Notes: generated from the sequence alone by a model not told the origin. A DNA stretch of 64,000 nucleotides from Sporothrix humicola (GCA_021396245.1 WNYE01000006.1:558001-622000), one strand, 5' to 3'. Positions 8,660 to 19,274 are shown, counted from the stretch's first letter. Program-made: numbers and translations.

Positions 8660-10213
8660 CTACGCCTCAGAATGCTCGACCTGGGGCGCATCAGTGTCCT
8701 TCTCCCTAGCATGGGCCATGGCCTGCGTGTTTGTGCAGACATAGTTCTTGAACTCGCGGGCGGGCACGCCAGCCTCGAACATTTCGTGGATCTCCTCGAG
8801 CGTGCGGTCTCTGGTCTCGGGGATGAAGAAGAAGGTAAAGACGAACAGGATCAGGTTGGAGCCGAACCAGATGTAGCCGTATTTGGCATTCCAGCCGAGC
8901 GAGGACGGGTTGATAAAGTAGGGGGCGGTAAAGACGCCGAGCCAGTTGCCTAAAAAGTTGAGGGCGGTGGCCACACCGTAGGTATGGGCGCGGAAGGCAT
9001 TGTTGGGGTACTCGCCGCCGAGCAGCCAGGCATAAGGCGCGTAGGCGACGTAGAAAAAGGTAAACATTGTGATAAAAGCGACCATGACGCGGCCCGTGGC
9101 GGCGGAGCCGGGGTCGACGGTCCAGGCAATGGCAAAGGAGAGCTGGCACAAGCCGCAGGCAGCGACGCCGACCATGACGATGAGACGGCGGTCGACGCGG
9201 CGGACAAACGAGATGCTGGCGAGAACACCCAACAGGCCAAAGCAGGTCATCATAACCGAATAGCCAAAGGCGTTCTCGATGCCGGCGACGGTCAAAAAGT
9301 AGGTCGTATAAATGTTGATCCAGGACGAGCCGTTGGCCGAGTGGAAGCAGATAATGGCAATCGACAGCAGACTGCGGCGGAGGTTGACGCCCTTCCACAT
9401 CTCGATCCACAGGCGCTTGCCCTCGGTCTTTTGCAGCTGCTCGCGCGTCGACACGCGGATCTCGTTGAGCTCGCCCTGGAACTCGGCCTCGTCAATGCTG
9501 GAGTTGCGGAGCTTTCTGAGAGACGCCGTGGCGTCGGACTCGCGGCCTTGCGTCATGAGCCAGCGCGGGCTTTCGGGGAAGAAGGCGAGGGCCAGGCATT
9601 GGATCGTGGGCACAACAAAAAACAGAGCCAAGGGAATGCGGTAGGCGTTCTTGGAGAGCATCTTCTTGGTGCCGTAGTCGACGGCAGCGCCCACAATGGA
9701 TCCCGTGGACAGCTGGCACTGGTAAATTGCAAAGACAAGGCCGCGAAGATGGGCCGGGGCCACTTCGTTGACGTACATCTGGCCAAACGTGAGGAACCAG
9801 CCGACAGAGATGCCCAGCAGAAAACGGGCAACGTACAGAGCGGCAATGCTGGTGGTGCCAATCATGATGGACGTTGCCACAAAGTTTAAGAGGGACGCAA
9901 TCCACAGCGCCGGACGGCGGCCGAAACGGGCACTGTACGGCCCGATCAGCAGCGAGCCGACAAACGTGCCAATGGTCATCAGCGACGAGATGAGCTGCTG
10001 GACCGTCGTGTCAATGGCCCAGGCTTTGGTCGCCTCGTTGTAGTAGCCAAAGACCTGCAAGAAGCCCGGCATCGCCATGAAGCCGCCCACAAGGGCATAG
10101 TCGAGGCCGTACTGGAAGCTGGCCAGCGTGACTAGACAGCACATGGCCAGACATTTCTTGTGGCTGCCGACGTCCAGCCGCAAAGGGTTGGCCAGTGCAG
10201 CGCCACCAGCCAT
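8660..10213 (-). CDS. MFS sugar-porter family transporter
   Basis: The product has 517 residues from ATG 10213 (MAGGAALANP). It is a twelve-helix protein of the MFS sugar-porter family in the plasma membrane, probably importing a sugar, glycoside or related small compound by proton symport. The signature elements are in order: FQYGLDYALVGGFMAMPGF in helix 1, GPYSARFGRRPALW after helix 2, R-F-L-L-G-I-S-V-G-W-F in helix 4, FFPESPRWLMTQGR before the central loop, RRVDRRLIVMVG after helix 8, and PETRDRTLEEIHEMFE after helix 12. The layout resembles fungal alpha-glucoside/hexose permeases, but the substrate cannot be read from sequence. The gene is intronless and follows the dioxygenase gene's promoter side, on the same strand. 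A purine/pyrimidine repeat rich in GAAGCTTG lies just upstream (10240-10280). Confidence 0.9.
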   Translation of the reverse strand: MAGGAALANPLRLDVGSHKKCLAMCCLVTLASFQYGLDYALVGGFMAMPGFLQVFGYYNEATKAWAIDTTVQQLISSLMTIGTFVGSLLIGPYSARFGRRPALWIASLLNFVATSIMIGTTSIAALYVARFLLGISVGWFLTFGQMYVNEVAPAHLRGLVFAIYQCQLSTGSIVGAAVDYGTKKMLSKNAYRIPLALFFVVPTIQCLALAFFPESPRWLMTQGRESDATASLRKLRNSSIDEAEFQGELNEIRVSTREQLQKTEGKRLWIEMWKGVNLRRSLLSIAIICFHSANGSSWINIYTTYFLTVAGIENAFGYSVMMTCFGLLGVLASISFVRRVDRRLIVMVGVAACGLCQLSFAIAWTVDPGSAATGRVMVAFITMFTFFYVAYAPYAWLLGGEYPNNAFRAHTYGVATALNFLGNWLGVFTAPYFINPSSLGWNAKYGYIWFGSNLILFVFTFFFIPETRDRTLEEIHEMFEAGVPAREFKNYVCTNTQAMAHAREKDTDAPQVEHSEA

Positions 10214-11608
10214 GATGGGCAAGTGAAGGGGGTGGTGGGTTGAAGCTTGAGGCTTGTGGCTTGAAGCTTGGAAAGCTTATTTGGGACGGGCAGTGGGTAT
10301 GACGGAAAGAAGCGAAGACGGCAAGTGGGTGCGCGGGAAAACAAGGTGGAAAAACAATTAAGAATAAAGTTGACCAGGTAGGTCGGAAGGTGCCGAGAGG
10401 ATGCCAAAAGAAAGGCAAATAAAAGGCGAATGGAAGGCGAATGGCTTTTGATTTATTTGAAATGTCCCGTCACCGTGGACAGAGGACGATCGGTACCTTT
10501 ATGTGCCGTGTGGTCGGCTCACGATGGTCGCATTTTGATTTGAGTTATCGGGGTTTGAGCCTGATCATCGGGCCCAGCGTCGCTTCCATATTGCAGATGT
10601 TTGCACGGATGGGAGGCCTGGGACACGGCAGGTCTTCACACCGAGTTTCTGTCACTCAAAATACACACACAAGATCAACAAAAAAACCAGGTCAACAAGA
10701 AATATCACAACTACCGGGCTGCTGGGTTGCGGGGGTTTGGCAGGCCTAGACAGTCTAAGCTGAAAACGCGTATCGTCTCCGCACACTCGGTAGACTTAAC
10801 CGTGAGAAAGACGACCAAAACAAAGTGTATTTCAAATACAAAAAGCTGCCATGGCCGCCGTTCGAGTCTGTTGAGCGTGTGTGAACGACTGAAAAAGTAA
10901 GTGCCGTGATGCTCGACTCCAAGAGCCAAGAATACCCCACAGTTTCGTGGTCTGCTTGGGCTGTCTTTCCCCGGAAACGGGTTAAGAGAAAAAAGAGACT
11001 ACGACGACTACGACATGCTCCGTTGGGAAACGAACCTATTTGTAGAAATTTAGTTCGCGGAAAGGGGGGAATACGGGCAAGGCTTCGGCTGAAATGAGGA
11101 GACCCAAGAAAGAGGAGAAAGCTTGGAAAGCTTGGGACATCCTTGGGAAATGCTTGAGTGACATCGACCCAAAATGACCAAAAAACAACTTTATCCTGGA
11201 CAAACCACACCAAAGACCATGTCGCCGTTGTGCTCCCGAAGTGCGGGGACGCGGCGAAGACGCGGAGTCACAGGAACAGAGCAGGGGGCCGGCACTTGAT
11301 ATACGACCTTTTGTATGAGACGGTTCCCCAGAAAATCCGAGGAAGTGTCGATGCGGCCACCGAAAACGGGCTGGATCGGCGGAAGGACACATCCTGCATG
11401 TCTTTGACTTGGAGAAATGCAGTCCATACTGCATCCATATATTGATATATATTAACCAAGAAACGCACGGATGGAGGTGCATCGTGAAGAACCAGGTAAA
11501 AAGACAAGGAAAGTAAACAAGCACAGAAAATACACACAATTATCCTTGTGCCATCATTTCACATCACATTATTTTTACATTGCCCCTTTATCAACATCAC
11601 ACCTCACA
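10214..11608. other. Divergent promoter region, MFS and TauD genes
   Basis: This 1.4-kb region separates the sugar transporter (-) from the TauD-like gene (+), so both promoters lie here. On the TauD side an AT-rich stretch at 11432-11460 (tatattgatatatatt) could serve as TATA box. No protein gene is supported. Confidence 0.45.
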
Positions 11609-12780
11609 ATGGGCTCCGTCGACACAACGCCGTCGCTGCGGGTGCAGCCGCTCAAGAAGGGAACCTCGATTGACCACCTCGAGTACGTCGACGTCTCCCC
11701 GATCATTGGCCGCGAGTACCCGACGGCCCGCCTCAAGGAGATGATCGATGCGCCCAACGCCGACGAGCAGCTGCGCGACCTGGCCATTACCATCTGCGAG
11801 CGCGGCGTCGTCTTCTTCCGCGCCCCCCAGGACGACCTGTCCATCGACGAGCAAAAGGACATTACCGACCGCCTGGGCAAGCTGACGGGCCGTCCGGCCG
11901 AGAACGGTCTGCACGTCCACCCGCTGTACAACGACCCCAACAACATTCCCATGGCCAACGGCCAGACCGACCGCAACATGTAAGTTATTTTTTGGTCCTC
12001 GCTTCTTTTTGTCATCGCTCCGCTCGTTTTCTCCTTTGATCATCATCAGCACTCGCTAACGCTCGTGTACTCAGTTATGTCATCAACTCCGAAGCCCAAA
12101 AGAAACTGTACGCCACAATGAAGAACCGCCCGGCCGCGACAGAACCCCGCGACCTCGGCCGCGAATGGCACAGCGACAGCCTGTTCGAGAACTGCCCGTC
12201 CGACTTCTCGTTCCTGCGCATGGAGTCGACACCGCCGGCCGGCGGCGATACGCTGTGGTGCTCCGGCTACGAGCTGTACGACCGCCTGTCGCCGCCGTTC
12301 CGCGCCTTCTTCGAGACGCTGACGGCCACCTGTGCCCAGCCCGTCTTCAAGTCGGCTTGCGACGCCGGCAAGTACGACGTCATGTCGCCGCGCGGCGCGC
12401 CGCAAAATGTCGACTACGAGTTCGAGCCCGTGCACCCGGTTGTCCGCACGCACCCCGTGACCGGCTGGAAGTCGCTGTTTGCCGGCGTCGGCCTGCACGT
12501 CAGCCGCATCAACGGCGTCTCGACGTACGAAGACCAGATGCTGCGCGAGTACTGCTTGCGCCTCATCACGCGCAACCACGACTGCATTGCGCGCATGCAC
12601 TGGACCCGCGGCGCGTGTGCCATCTGGAGCAACGAGTGCACGCTGCACGCGGCGACTCCGGACACGCATCTGGTCGACGGCGTGCGCACCGGCGTCAGAG
12701 CGTCTGGAATCGGCGGCGTGCCGTACCTGGACCCGGCCAGCACGGGCCGGCGGGCGGCACTCGGCCTGCCGCAGTATTAG
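11609..12780 (+). CDS. TauD/TfdA-type Fe(II)/2-oxoglutarate dioxygenase
   Basis: The two exons 11609-11979 and 12075-12780 encode 358 residues. The intron starts GTAAGT, has GCTAAC near 12055 and ends in TCAG; splicing creates the Ile codon of RNIYVINSEAQ. The product belongs to the TauD/TfdA family, which oxidises sulfonates, aryloxyacids and other small acids using Fe(II), 2-oxoglutarate and O2. The HxD iron motif is H156-S-D158 in EWHSDSLFEN, the distal His is about residue 315 in CTLHAATPDTH, and the 2-oxoglutarate-binding Arg is probably within GVRTGVRAS just after. The length fits fungal TauD-like proteins. The true substrate (taurine, a herbicide-like acid or an alkyl sulfonate) is unknown. 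The start was chosen at MGSVDTTPSL, after a T/C- and A-rich leader; the frame upstream is leader. Confidence 0.9.
11980..12074 (+). other. Intron of the TauD-like gene
   Basis: This 95-nt intron has GTAAGT at its 5' end, GCTAAC about 15 nt before the acceptor, and TCAG at the 3' end. It is phase 2. Confidence 0.88.
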
Positions 12781-13539
12781 GTGTTAGTGGGTGGGGCGCT
12801 GTAAGTGGAGAGAACTTTGTCAACTTTAGGGGTGTTACTGGTGTCCAGTGTTGGCCAGTGGGGTGACCAGAGTGACGTAGTTTTGTGTAATTCTTGTGTT
12901 TCAAACAAATCAATACAACGATCCATATACATAGATCTGAGCTTCGTCTCGAAATAAAAAGGACCATGTGAACCTGAACTGTTTTAGTAGCCGCTGTTGC
13001 CGTTGAAGCCGTTGTGTTGTTGGGCTGTTTTGACGCGCAACGGTCACTGGCCTGAGTCAATTGCGCTAAGGGGTGGTGCTGAGTTGTGCCTGCAGCCCAA
13101 TGCAGTCGCCGTATATGGCGCCGGATGCCGCCAAAACCGGGCACTTAAACACCCAGGCACCTATCTGGCCAGGACAATTCGGGCTACTGTAGCGAGTAAT
13201 GCTCCGTATTCTGAGCTTGGCGCTGTACGGGCCTTTAGGCTGGAGAAAAAGGTGAGGATCGCATCGGATTTCCTGTCTTCTTTGAGCTCTCTTTGAGCGT
13301 TTCCGTAGCTCTTTGAGCTCCAGCTCCTCGTAAATTGACTTACCCCGCCACCGACCCCAATGGCCGCCGCGTCGAACTGAAGCCTATTTAGGTAGCTCTT
13401 GAGATCTGCTCATCGATCTGGGCTGGAGCTTGATCCTTCTTTTCTTGTTCTTGTTCTTCCTTGCTTCTCTTCTTTTTTTTTTCTCCAACTTCCAACTGCT
13501 CGCATCATCACTAGACAATACTACCTCCCATCATCCAAC
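12781..13539. other. Intergenic upstream of the NmrA-like gene
   Basis: No gene is supported. The last 110 bases (13430-13500) are CT-rich, a common feature around transcription starts of fungal genes, and lead into the NmrA-like ATG. Confidence 0.45.
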
Positions 13540-14490
13540 ATGTCCAAGAAAGTCATCACCGTCTTTGGCGCCACCGGCAACCAGGGCGGCTCCGTCGTCG
13601 CGGCGCTGCTGGCCAGCCCCAAGCTCGCGTCGCAGTGGTCCATCCGCGGCATCACGCGCGACCCGGCCAAGCCGTCGGCCCAAAAACTCGCGGCCAAGGG
13701 CGTCGAGCCCATCAAGGCGGACCTCAACGACCCGGCGTCGCTGCTGGCGGCCGTCCAGGGCGTCGACGCTGTCTTTGCCGTCACCAACTACTGGGACACC
13801 ATGTCCAAGAGCACCGAGATTACCCAAGGCAAGAACATTGTCGACGCGTGCATCAAGGGCGGCGTCAAGCACCTGGTGTGGTCGGCGCTGCCGGGCGTGA
13901 CGGCGCTGACCAAGGGGGAGCTGACACACGTCGAGCACTTTGACAGCAAGGCCGAGGTGTCCGAGTATGCTGAAGGGCTCAAGAAGAAGACGGGCATGTA
14001 CGTGACGCACTTTATGCCCGCCTACTTCATGCAGAACATCAAGGGCAGCGTCAAGCCCGACGAGGCCACGGGCGAGCCGACGTGGGCGGTCCCCTGGTCG
14101 GCGACGCAGACGCAGCTCGCCCTGCTCGACATCAACGGCGACACGGGCAAGTACGTCGCTGGCGCGCTGATGCTGGGCGCCGAGGCCGACGGCAAGTTCA
14201 TCCAGGGCGTGTCGCAGTGGGTGACGCCGGGCGAAGTGGTCGAGGTTGCCTCGCAGGTGACCGGCAAGAAGATCGCGTACAAGGAGATCTCGGTGCCCAA
14301 GTGGCAGGAGCACCTGACGACGCCCGACTACATCAAGGTCGAGCTCGGCGAGAACATGGACCTGATCCGCAACTATAGCTACTATGGCAACGACGGCCCG
14401 GCCAAGCAGAGCTCCTTCAACAAGTATATCGCGGCCGTCGAGGGCCAGAAGCTGACCTCGTGGGCCGACTTTGTCAAGGCGAATTGGTAG
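13540..14490 (+). CDS. NmrA-like NAD(P)-binding Rossmann protein
   Basis: The product has 316 residues and no intron. The N-terminus KKVITVFGATGNQGGSVV carries the GxxGxxG dinucleotide-binding loop of NmrA-like atypical short-chain dehydrogenases. GITRDPAKPSAQKLAAKGVE, DVDAVFAVTNYWD-like residues (VDAVFAVTNYWDT) and HLVWSALPGV are further family marks. There is no obvious Tyr-x-x-x-Lys catalytic pair, so a redox-sensing or regulatory role, as for Aspergillus NmrA binding NAD(P) and controlling GATA factors, is as likely as catalysis; many fungal members are uncharacterised. The start at MSKKVITV is clear because the fold begins there. The nearest neighbours are the TauD-like gene upstream on the same strand and a metal transporter downstream. 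Confidence 0.9.
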   Translation: MSKKVITVFGATGNQGGSVVAALLASPKLASQWSIRGITRDPAKPSAQKLAAKGVEPIKADLNDPASLLAAVQGVDAVFAVTNYWDTMSKSTEITQGKNIVDACIKGGVKHLVWSALPGVTALTKGELTHVEHFDSKAEVSEYAEGLKKKTGMYVTHFMPAYFMQNIKGSVKPDEATGEPTWAVPWSATQTQLALLDINGDTGKYVAGALMLGAEADGKFIQGVSQWVTPGEVVEVASQVTGKKIAYKEISVPKWQEHLTTPDYIKVELGENMDLIRNYSYYGNDGPAKQSSFNKYIAAVEGQKLTSWADFVKANW

Positions 14491-16053
14491 AGGAAAGGGT
14501 TGTTTCGGTACATGTTGTATCTTCTAAAGTCTGTATCATTAGTTTATCTGAATAGACTAAAACTGGTCAAACCTTGTGAGCATTCTGCCGCGATGAACTG
14601 TTGCCATGCGATTTCGAGGCTGCCATTGCGCTGTGAGTTGGGTAGGAGTGAATGGTATCGTTGGCAAGTCGTGATTCTTCTTATGCACGGAAGTGAAGGT
14701 GCTGAAGTCGTTGTCAAGAGAAAAGTGAGAATTGACTTAACGAAGTGATGTTTATCGGAAGTCAGATGTCGGTGAGAACGGAAGGAGCACACGACATCTG
14801 GTGGGATGATTCTGCCATCAGTCACCGCCTTACTGAACGAAGTATGACCGTTATCCATCACCAGAAACGTGACCATTTCACCTTCTTTTTTATTGACAAT
14901 TTCACTCAATTGTCCAGGACTTGTTTCTGACAAGCTTTCTGCATCCGTCTTGTCCCTTTTGCTCGACCGACGCCACAACCGTGGTGTGTATGCTTGTCCT
15001 GTCTGTGTGCCTACCTTGAAGACAGAGACCGCTGAGACCCCTGTCGTGCGGCTCGTTTAGGAAGGTTTGGGGGCCACTAACACCAGCGAAATTGTGGGCG
15101 ATCTGCGGGGAGTGGGGCCCTGAACTTCGACAGAAAACGACAAAATCCACCCACGTGGGCAAGCTGGATCGCTACATTGGCGATGCTTTTCTCTGGACTT
15201 TTCGAAAATGGAAAAGAACCAGGAACAAAAAGTCGAGTTGGAAAAGGACAAACACTGGACGTCCAATGAAACGGTCTGCATTACTTTTGAGCTCCATTTA
15301 AATATCTTTTGTCTTGACAGGGGGCCTCGTGCTGTCGACAAGGACTAACTTGAACAAGTACTCACTTACACGACAAGACACGCCTCAGCGGTGCATCCCC
15401 ACGCCGGTTTCCCGTCTTTTGTCACCCTGTCACCCTGTCACCCTGTCTCTCGTGCCTCTTTCGTTCTTTTTGTCTCTCGGTATCCTGAAAGGTCCTTTCG
15501 TGCAACCCAACACAGAAAATGCACGCTCTAATCCGCGGATAGCCCACCCACGCTCACCATGCCCCTGTCCTAGCTTTATTTCGTGCTTCCTCTGACTTTT
15601 GTCTGTCTTTCTTCACTTTCCCACTTGTCTTGGCCCAATCATGTCTCGCTCTACAACCACATTCTTCCTTGGCCCCAGCAGCTTCCCTGTTCTGCCCATG
15701 TGCTCTCGTGTCCACGCGAGGAGACCCAGACGAGGGATGCCCATTTTGATTGATAGCATGCACTGTTTCTGCAATGGAGACTTTGAGATGACGGGTGGGT
15801 AGTCTAAACGGAAGCGATGTCTTTACGGATTTCTCGGGTACTCTGTAGATAATCTCTGATAAAGATAGAGAGGACAGAACAAAAAGAAGCTCGTCTGTCG
15901 ATCTCTCGTCAAGTTTTTTCCTCTTTCTCTTCTTTCCCCAGAATGCCTGTCATTTCTCAGCTGTCCTTAACAACCCCATTTCATTCCTCACACGACCTCA
16001 GGCCAGCCTCATCCTCATCCTCTTTTTCGGTCTACACTTCCTCCACTCCCACA
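14491..16053. other. Intergenic with a short tandem repeat
   Basis: No gene is supported in this 1.5-kb region. It contains three 8-bp units TCACCCTG at 15422-15445 and CT-rich tracts at 15400-15480 and 15590-15960 leading into the CCC1-like gene. An upstream in-frame ATG at 15943 is judged to be leader. Confidence 0.45.
15422..15445. repeat. Tandem repeat, 3 x 8 bp (TCACCCTG)
   Basis: Three exact copies lie head to tail in the CT-rich leader region upstream of the CCC1-like gene. No function is evident. Confidence 0.85.
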
Positions 16054-17091
16054 ATGGCCGACTCAACTCGCACCCGCCAGCAGTACGCCCGTCTGCTGGC
16101 CGAGAATGACAACGACTACAGCCCGGGCAGCAGCTCCAGTGTCGGCGACAGCTCCAGCGAAGACATCCCCTTGACACCACGGAGCCGGAGCCGCCGCGCG
16201 AAAAAGATTGCCAAGGTGGAAAAGAGAGTCGGGTATCTGCCGACTGCCCGTCGGTTCTGGGCCGACTTTACTCTTGGATTTGCTGATGGTCTGACCGTCC
16301 CGTTTGCTCTGACGGCTGGCCTTTCTTCGCTCGGCCGGACAGATACTGTTGTCTACGCCGGTTTGGCGGAAGTCAGTGCAGGCTGTATCAGTATGGGCAT
16401 CGGCGGTTATCTGTCGGCACGGCAGGCCGCAGCTGGTGGTTCTGACGAAAATAAAGAGGCCTCGAACGACGATATCGAGTCGTCGTCTTCTTCCCCCGAA
16501 ATGGAAGAGAAGACATCGCCAGATGATATCGCCGGCGTCACAGCTACAGCGCACCGCTACTTGTCGCCATTGGCCCTGCCATCTGACCTTCACCAACAAA
16601 TCCTGGCACACGTTACATCCCAACCACATGCGGCGCAAGGTCTTTTGACTGCCGTTGATCGCAAGACAGGACGTGAAGACGACGACGATTTCGGCTTTGG
16701 ATATTACGAGCCACCAACAAAGGAAGCCGACGACGATTCTTGCTGGCCTGTTGCTGCTGGCATCTCTGTTGCCCTGGGCTATCTGATTGGTGGTTTTCTC
16801 CCACTGTGGCCCTACTTCTTCGTAACGCACGTTGGTGATGGTCTTCGGTACAGCTTTGCCGTCTGTATTGTCGCCCTGTTCCTGTTTGGCTTCATCAAGG
16901 ACTTTGTGCTGGACTCGCCGCCGTCTACAACCCACAACGGCCTTTCATCACGGCGCCGCATTCCGTGGAGGCGGCTGTGGAAGAGCACCTTTGAGGGCCT
17001 GCAGATGGTCATCCTTGGAGGTATTGCTGCCATTGCCGCTGTTCTCTGTGTGCGGCTTTTCGAGGGGGCCAACACAAGCTCAAGCTCGTGA
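16054..17091 (+). CDS. VIT1/CCC1-family vacuolar iron/manganese transporter
   Basis: The product has 345 residues from ATG 16054 (MADSTRTRQQ). After a Ser- and basic-rich tail of about 65 residues comes the family core: RRFWADFTLGFADGLTVPFALTAGLSSLG (helix 1) and AEVSAGCISMGIGGYLSARQ (helix 2). A hydrophilic cytosolic metal-binding/exchange domain rich in Glu, Asp and Ser follows (about 135-225). Three more hydrophobic segments come near 230-345: AAGISVALGYLIGGFLPLWPYFF, YSFAVCIVALFLFGFIKDF and MVILGGIAAIAAVLCVRLF. CCC1-type proteins move Fe2+ or Mn2+ into the vacuole in exchange for protons. The start is the second in-frame ATG; a first at 15943 would add 37 hydrophobic/Ser-rich residues that look like translated leader. 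No intron is seen. Confidence 0.88.
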   Translation: MADSTRTRQQYARLLAENDNDYSPGSSSSVGDSSSEDIPLTPRSRSRRAKKIAKVEKRVGYLPTARRFWADFTLGFADGLTVPFALTAGLSSLGRTDTVVYAGLAEVSAGCISMGIGGYLSARQAAAGGSDENKEASNDDIESSSSSPEMEEKTSPDDIAGVTATAHRYLSPLALPSDLHQQILAHVTSQPHAAQGLLTAVDRKTGREDDDDFGFGYYEPPTKEADDDSCWPVAAGISVALGYLIGGFLPLWPYFFVTHVGDGLRYSFAVCIVALFLFGFIKDFVLDSPPSTTHNGLSSRRRIPWRRLWKSTFEGLQMVILGGIAAIAAVLCVRLFEGANTSSSS

Positions 17092-17537
17092 GTAAACCGG
17101 GGAGAAAAGTTGATTGTTTTGGGATTTTGCATAGCGAATGTTTTGATAAACTTAGTGCCCTCTGCGAATTGTATTTAATTATTATTTCATTTTATTTTGT
17201 TCACGGTAGAGGGTTCACGGGAGTCTGAATACAAATTTTATGACAATCGCAATCGCCAGGCCGAAGCGTGGCAGATCTCATTAACAAACACTGCTCAAAG
17301 ACAGACTACCAATAAAGATTCCATCTAATGTATACTTCCATCGTCCCAAACTTCCATATTTGCCGCAATACATCACATTCGCTTTCTGATGCATGTGCAA
17401 GCTCGGGTGCAAAATAGAGCATCGTTCCAAGCAAATATTGCACCATTTAGGTCGCAGAATGCACCACCAAACGTGTGGCAGACATCAAAGGTGCTGAGCC
17501 TACGTCCTGGGTACGACATACGCCGGCATAGCAATTG
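17092..17537. other. Intergenic, convergent 3' flanks
   Basis: The region lies between the ends of the CCC1-like gene (+) and the small secreted-protein gene (-). It is AT-rich and probably holds both 3' UTRs and polyadenylation signals. No gene is supported. Confidence 0.45.
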
Positions 17538-17864
17538 CTATTTGTTTCTATGAGCGGTATCGTAGGTAATATTCGGGTATTGGCCAAACTCCAAATCGCT
17601 GTAGTCGTCGTCTATGCCACGCTTCATCGAAGACTCCCAAATGTTGTTGGTCAATGGGATCTGCATCTTGCCATATGTGGGGATACGGATTGCGTCCGAG
17701 GTGTCATTTGTATTGGCAGTGATGGCAACGGGCGTGCTTGGAGGTAGGGCCAGAACGGGAGATGCAGCGGCCAGAGCCATGGCCAGGGCGGCAATGATGC
17801 GACACTGGGATGTTAGTCGATGTGTTAATCCTGTTAGTTAGAATAGAAGAAGACTTACCATCAT
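17538..17864 (-). CDS. Small secreted protein with two-codon first exon (predicted)
   Basis: The model is exon 1 at 17864-17859 (ATGATG) and exon 2 at 17804-17538, with a 54-nt intron that starts GTAAGT, contains CTAAC and ends CAG. It gives 90 residues. The first 21 (MMCRIIAALAMALAAASPVLA) form a standard signal peptide with an Ala-x-Ala-like end, so the protein should be secreted. The mature part has no Cys, two possible N-glycosylation sites (NDT, NIT) and a Lys-Arg pair at about 63-64 followed by an acidic, Tyr-containing tail (GIDDDYSDLEFGQYPNITYD). The Lys-Arg could be a Kex2 site. If the intron is not spliced, ATG 17780 (MALAAASPVLA) still gives an 80-residue secreted form. No family is recognised. 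Existence of the gene is inferred from the signal peptide and splice signals. Confidence 0.55.
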
Positions 17865-18418
17865 ATTTCCAAGAGACCTGGGTTCTTGATGACGTAAAAG
17901 TAGTAGGCGATGAGGCGGAATTGCATCAACAGAATAGTCATAAACACGACGTAGGGAAAGATGCGGACCGAAGGAGACTCGATGACGCAAACAGAGATGA
18001 CGACAAAGACGCAGATTGGGAACAGGAGCGAGACGGGGACCAGCAGAGGTGAAAAGGTCATATCGTGGTGTGTGAGGATGTGCGCGATGCAGAGGTGGTG
18101 GCTATGGGCTGGTCGAGAGATGGTAACGATGTTGATTGTGGAAGAGTCAAGAGGAGGATGGAGATCGACAGTCCTTGTGTTAATTTTGTTGTTTACATGT
18201 CCCCTGAACTCAGTTGGAAGGTGCGTCTGGATCGATTACGGAAGGTGCACCCGAATCGATTACGGATGGAAGGAGCAAGCAAGCTGCGATATCGAAATTT
18301 TGATGTCCAGGGAAAGAGCGAATAAATCACACCAGCTGCTCGAGAGCGGTTCCAAAACAAGAAGCCACGACTGCCACACCCAACGCACTTTCCTCAGCAG
18401 AAGCGCCAGCATCGTCTG
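17865..18418. other. Upstream of the small secreted-protein gene
   Basis: The minus strand has a 66-codon ORF at 18061-17861 with a strongly hydrophobic product (two possible membrane helices); its TGA overlaps the proposed ATGATG start. It may be an upstream ORF, part of a differently spliced gene, or chance. The motif atcgattacgga occurs twice at about 18230-18265. Nothing else is supported. Confidence 0.35.
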
Positions 18419-19012
18419 TCAGGGAAACCGCCGCACGCCGCGTATCTGCGGATGCCGTGTCTGCACATAGCTCGTCCTCCGTGCTGTTGGCGGGAATCGT
18501 AGCGGCGGCGTGTTCAGCACAAATTCGGGCGTCGTCGCCACGCCGGCCGCCCGTCGCCGCCGCTCGGCCTCGGCCTCTTCCTCCTGCTGCTGCTGTGCCA
18601 TGGCCGCGGCCATCATGTTCATCTGCTGGATCCGCGCGGCCTCCATGGGCGTGACCCCCCGCCGGCGCTCGCTCGTTTCCGACTCTGAATCAAAACTGAC
18701 TTCGGTCTCGTAAAACATGCGCCGCCGCCTCCGCCTCTCCCACCGGCCGCGATACCGCAGCTGCTGCAGTCGTTGGCGCTGGCGGCGGTTGTCGCGGTAC
18801 AAGAGATAGCTCTCGCGGTGGGTGACCCAGTACCAGAGGAGAAGCAGGAGGACGACGAAGGCGACGACGCCGCCCAAGATACCGCCGAGCTGGCCCTGGG
18901 TCAAGCCGCGGTTTGGGTCGTCTGGCGAGGCGAGAGGCGCTGCCGCCGTCGTTGTCGCTGCTGAAGCGCCGCCCACCGGAGACGTCAGGGCGGCTCCCGC
19001 CTGTGGAGCCAT
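18419..19012 (-). CDS. Single-pass membrane protein, uncharacterised
   Basis: The product has 197 residues from ATG 19012 (MAPQAGAALT). A short Ala/Ser/Thr-rich N-terminal ectodomain of about 35 residues is followed by GLTQGQLGGILGGVVAFVVL and LLLLWYWVTHRESY, a single transmembrane helix with a Gly-zipper-like start. A very basic juxtamembrane segment (YRGRWERRRRRRM), an acidic Ser-rich patch (EVSFDSESETSERRRG), and a Gln/Glu/Ala-rich helix (MAAAMAQQQQEEEAEAERRR) follow. The positive charges after the helix predict the N-terminus outside and the C-terminus in the cytosol. Small fungal proteins with this plan are common and mostly without known function. The open frame extends upstream to 19141 but that part looks like leader. 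Confidence 0.7.
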   Translation of the reverse strand: MAPQAGAALTSPVGGASAATTTAAAPLASPDDPNRGLTQGQLGGILGGVVAFVVLLLLLWYWVTHRESYLLYRDNRRQRQRLQQLRYRGRWERRRRRRMFYETEVSFDSESETSERRRGVTPMEAARIQQMNMMAAAMAQQQQEEEAEAERRRRAAGVATTPEFVLNTPPLRFPPTARRTSYVQTRHPQIRGVRRFP

Positions 19013-19274
19013 TTTGCAGGCGACTTTTGTGTGTTGATGCGCACTGGCAGCGCTGAGTGCCACTGTAAATACAGGGGTAGAGTGGTCGTGGTCAAAACTC
19101 AAAAGTGCAGAAATGACGGTACTGATCTCACGATAATTCAAAAGAAGTGCTGTAATTCGCCGCCGAACTTGAGAGAAAGCCTACGATCCAAACGAAATAA
19201 GTGCACATTTCAAAATGTGACACGGCTGGGCACTGAACGGTATTTATTTGAACCGTACATTGACTCGAAGGATC

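Noticed and set aside
10214..10222. Start of the sugar transporter at 10222
   Set aside because: The codon there is TTG; the first ATG is at 10213.
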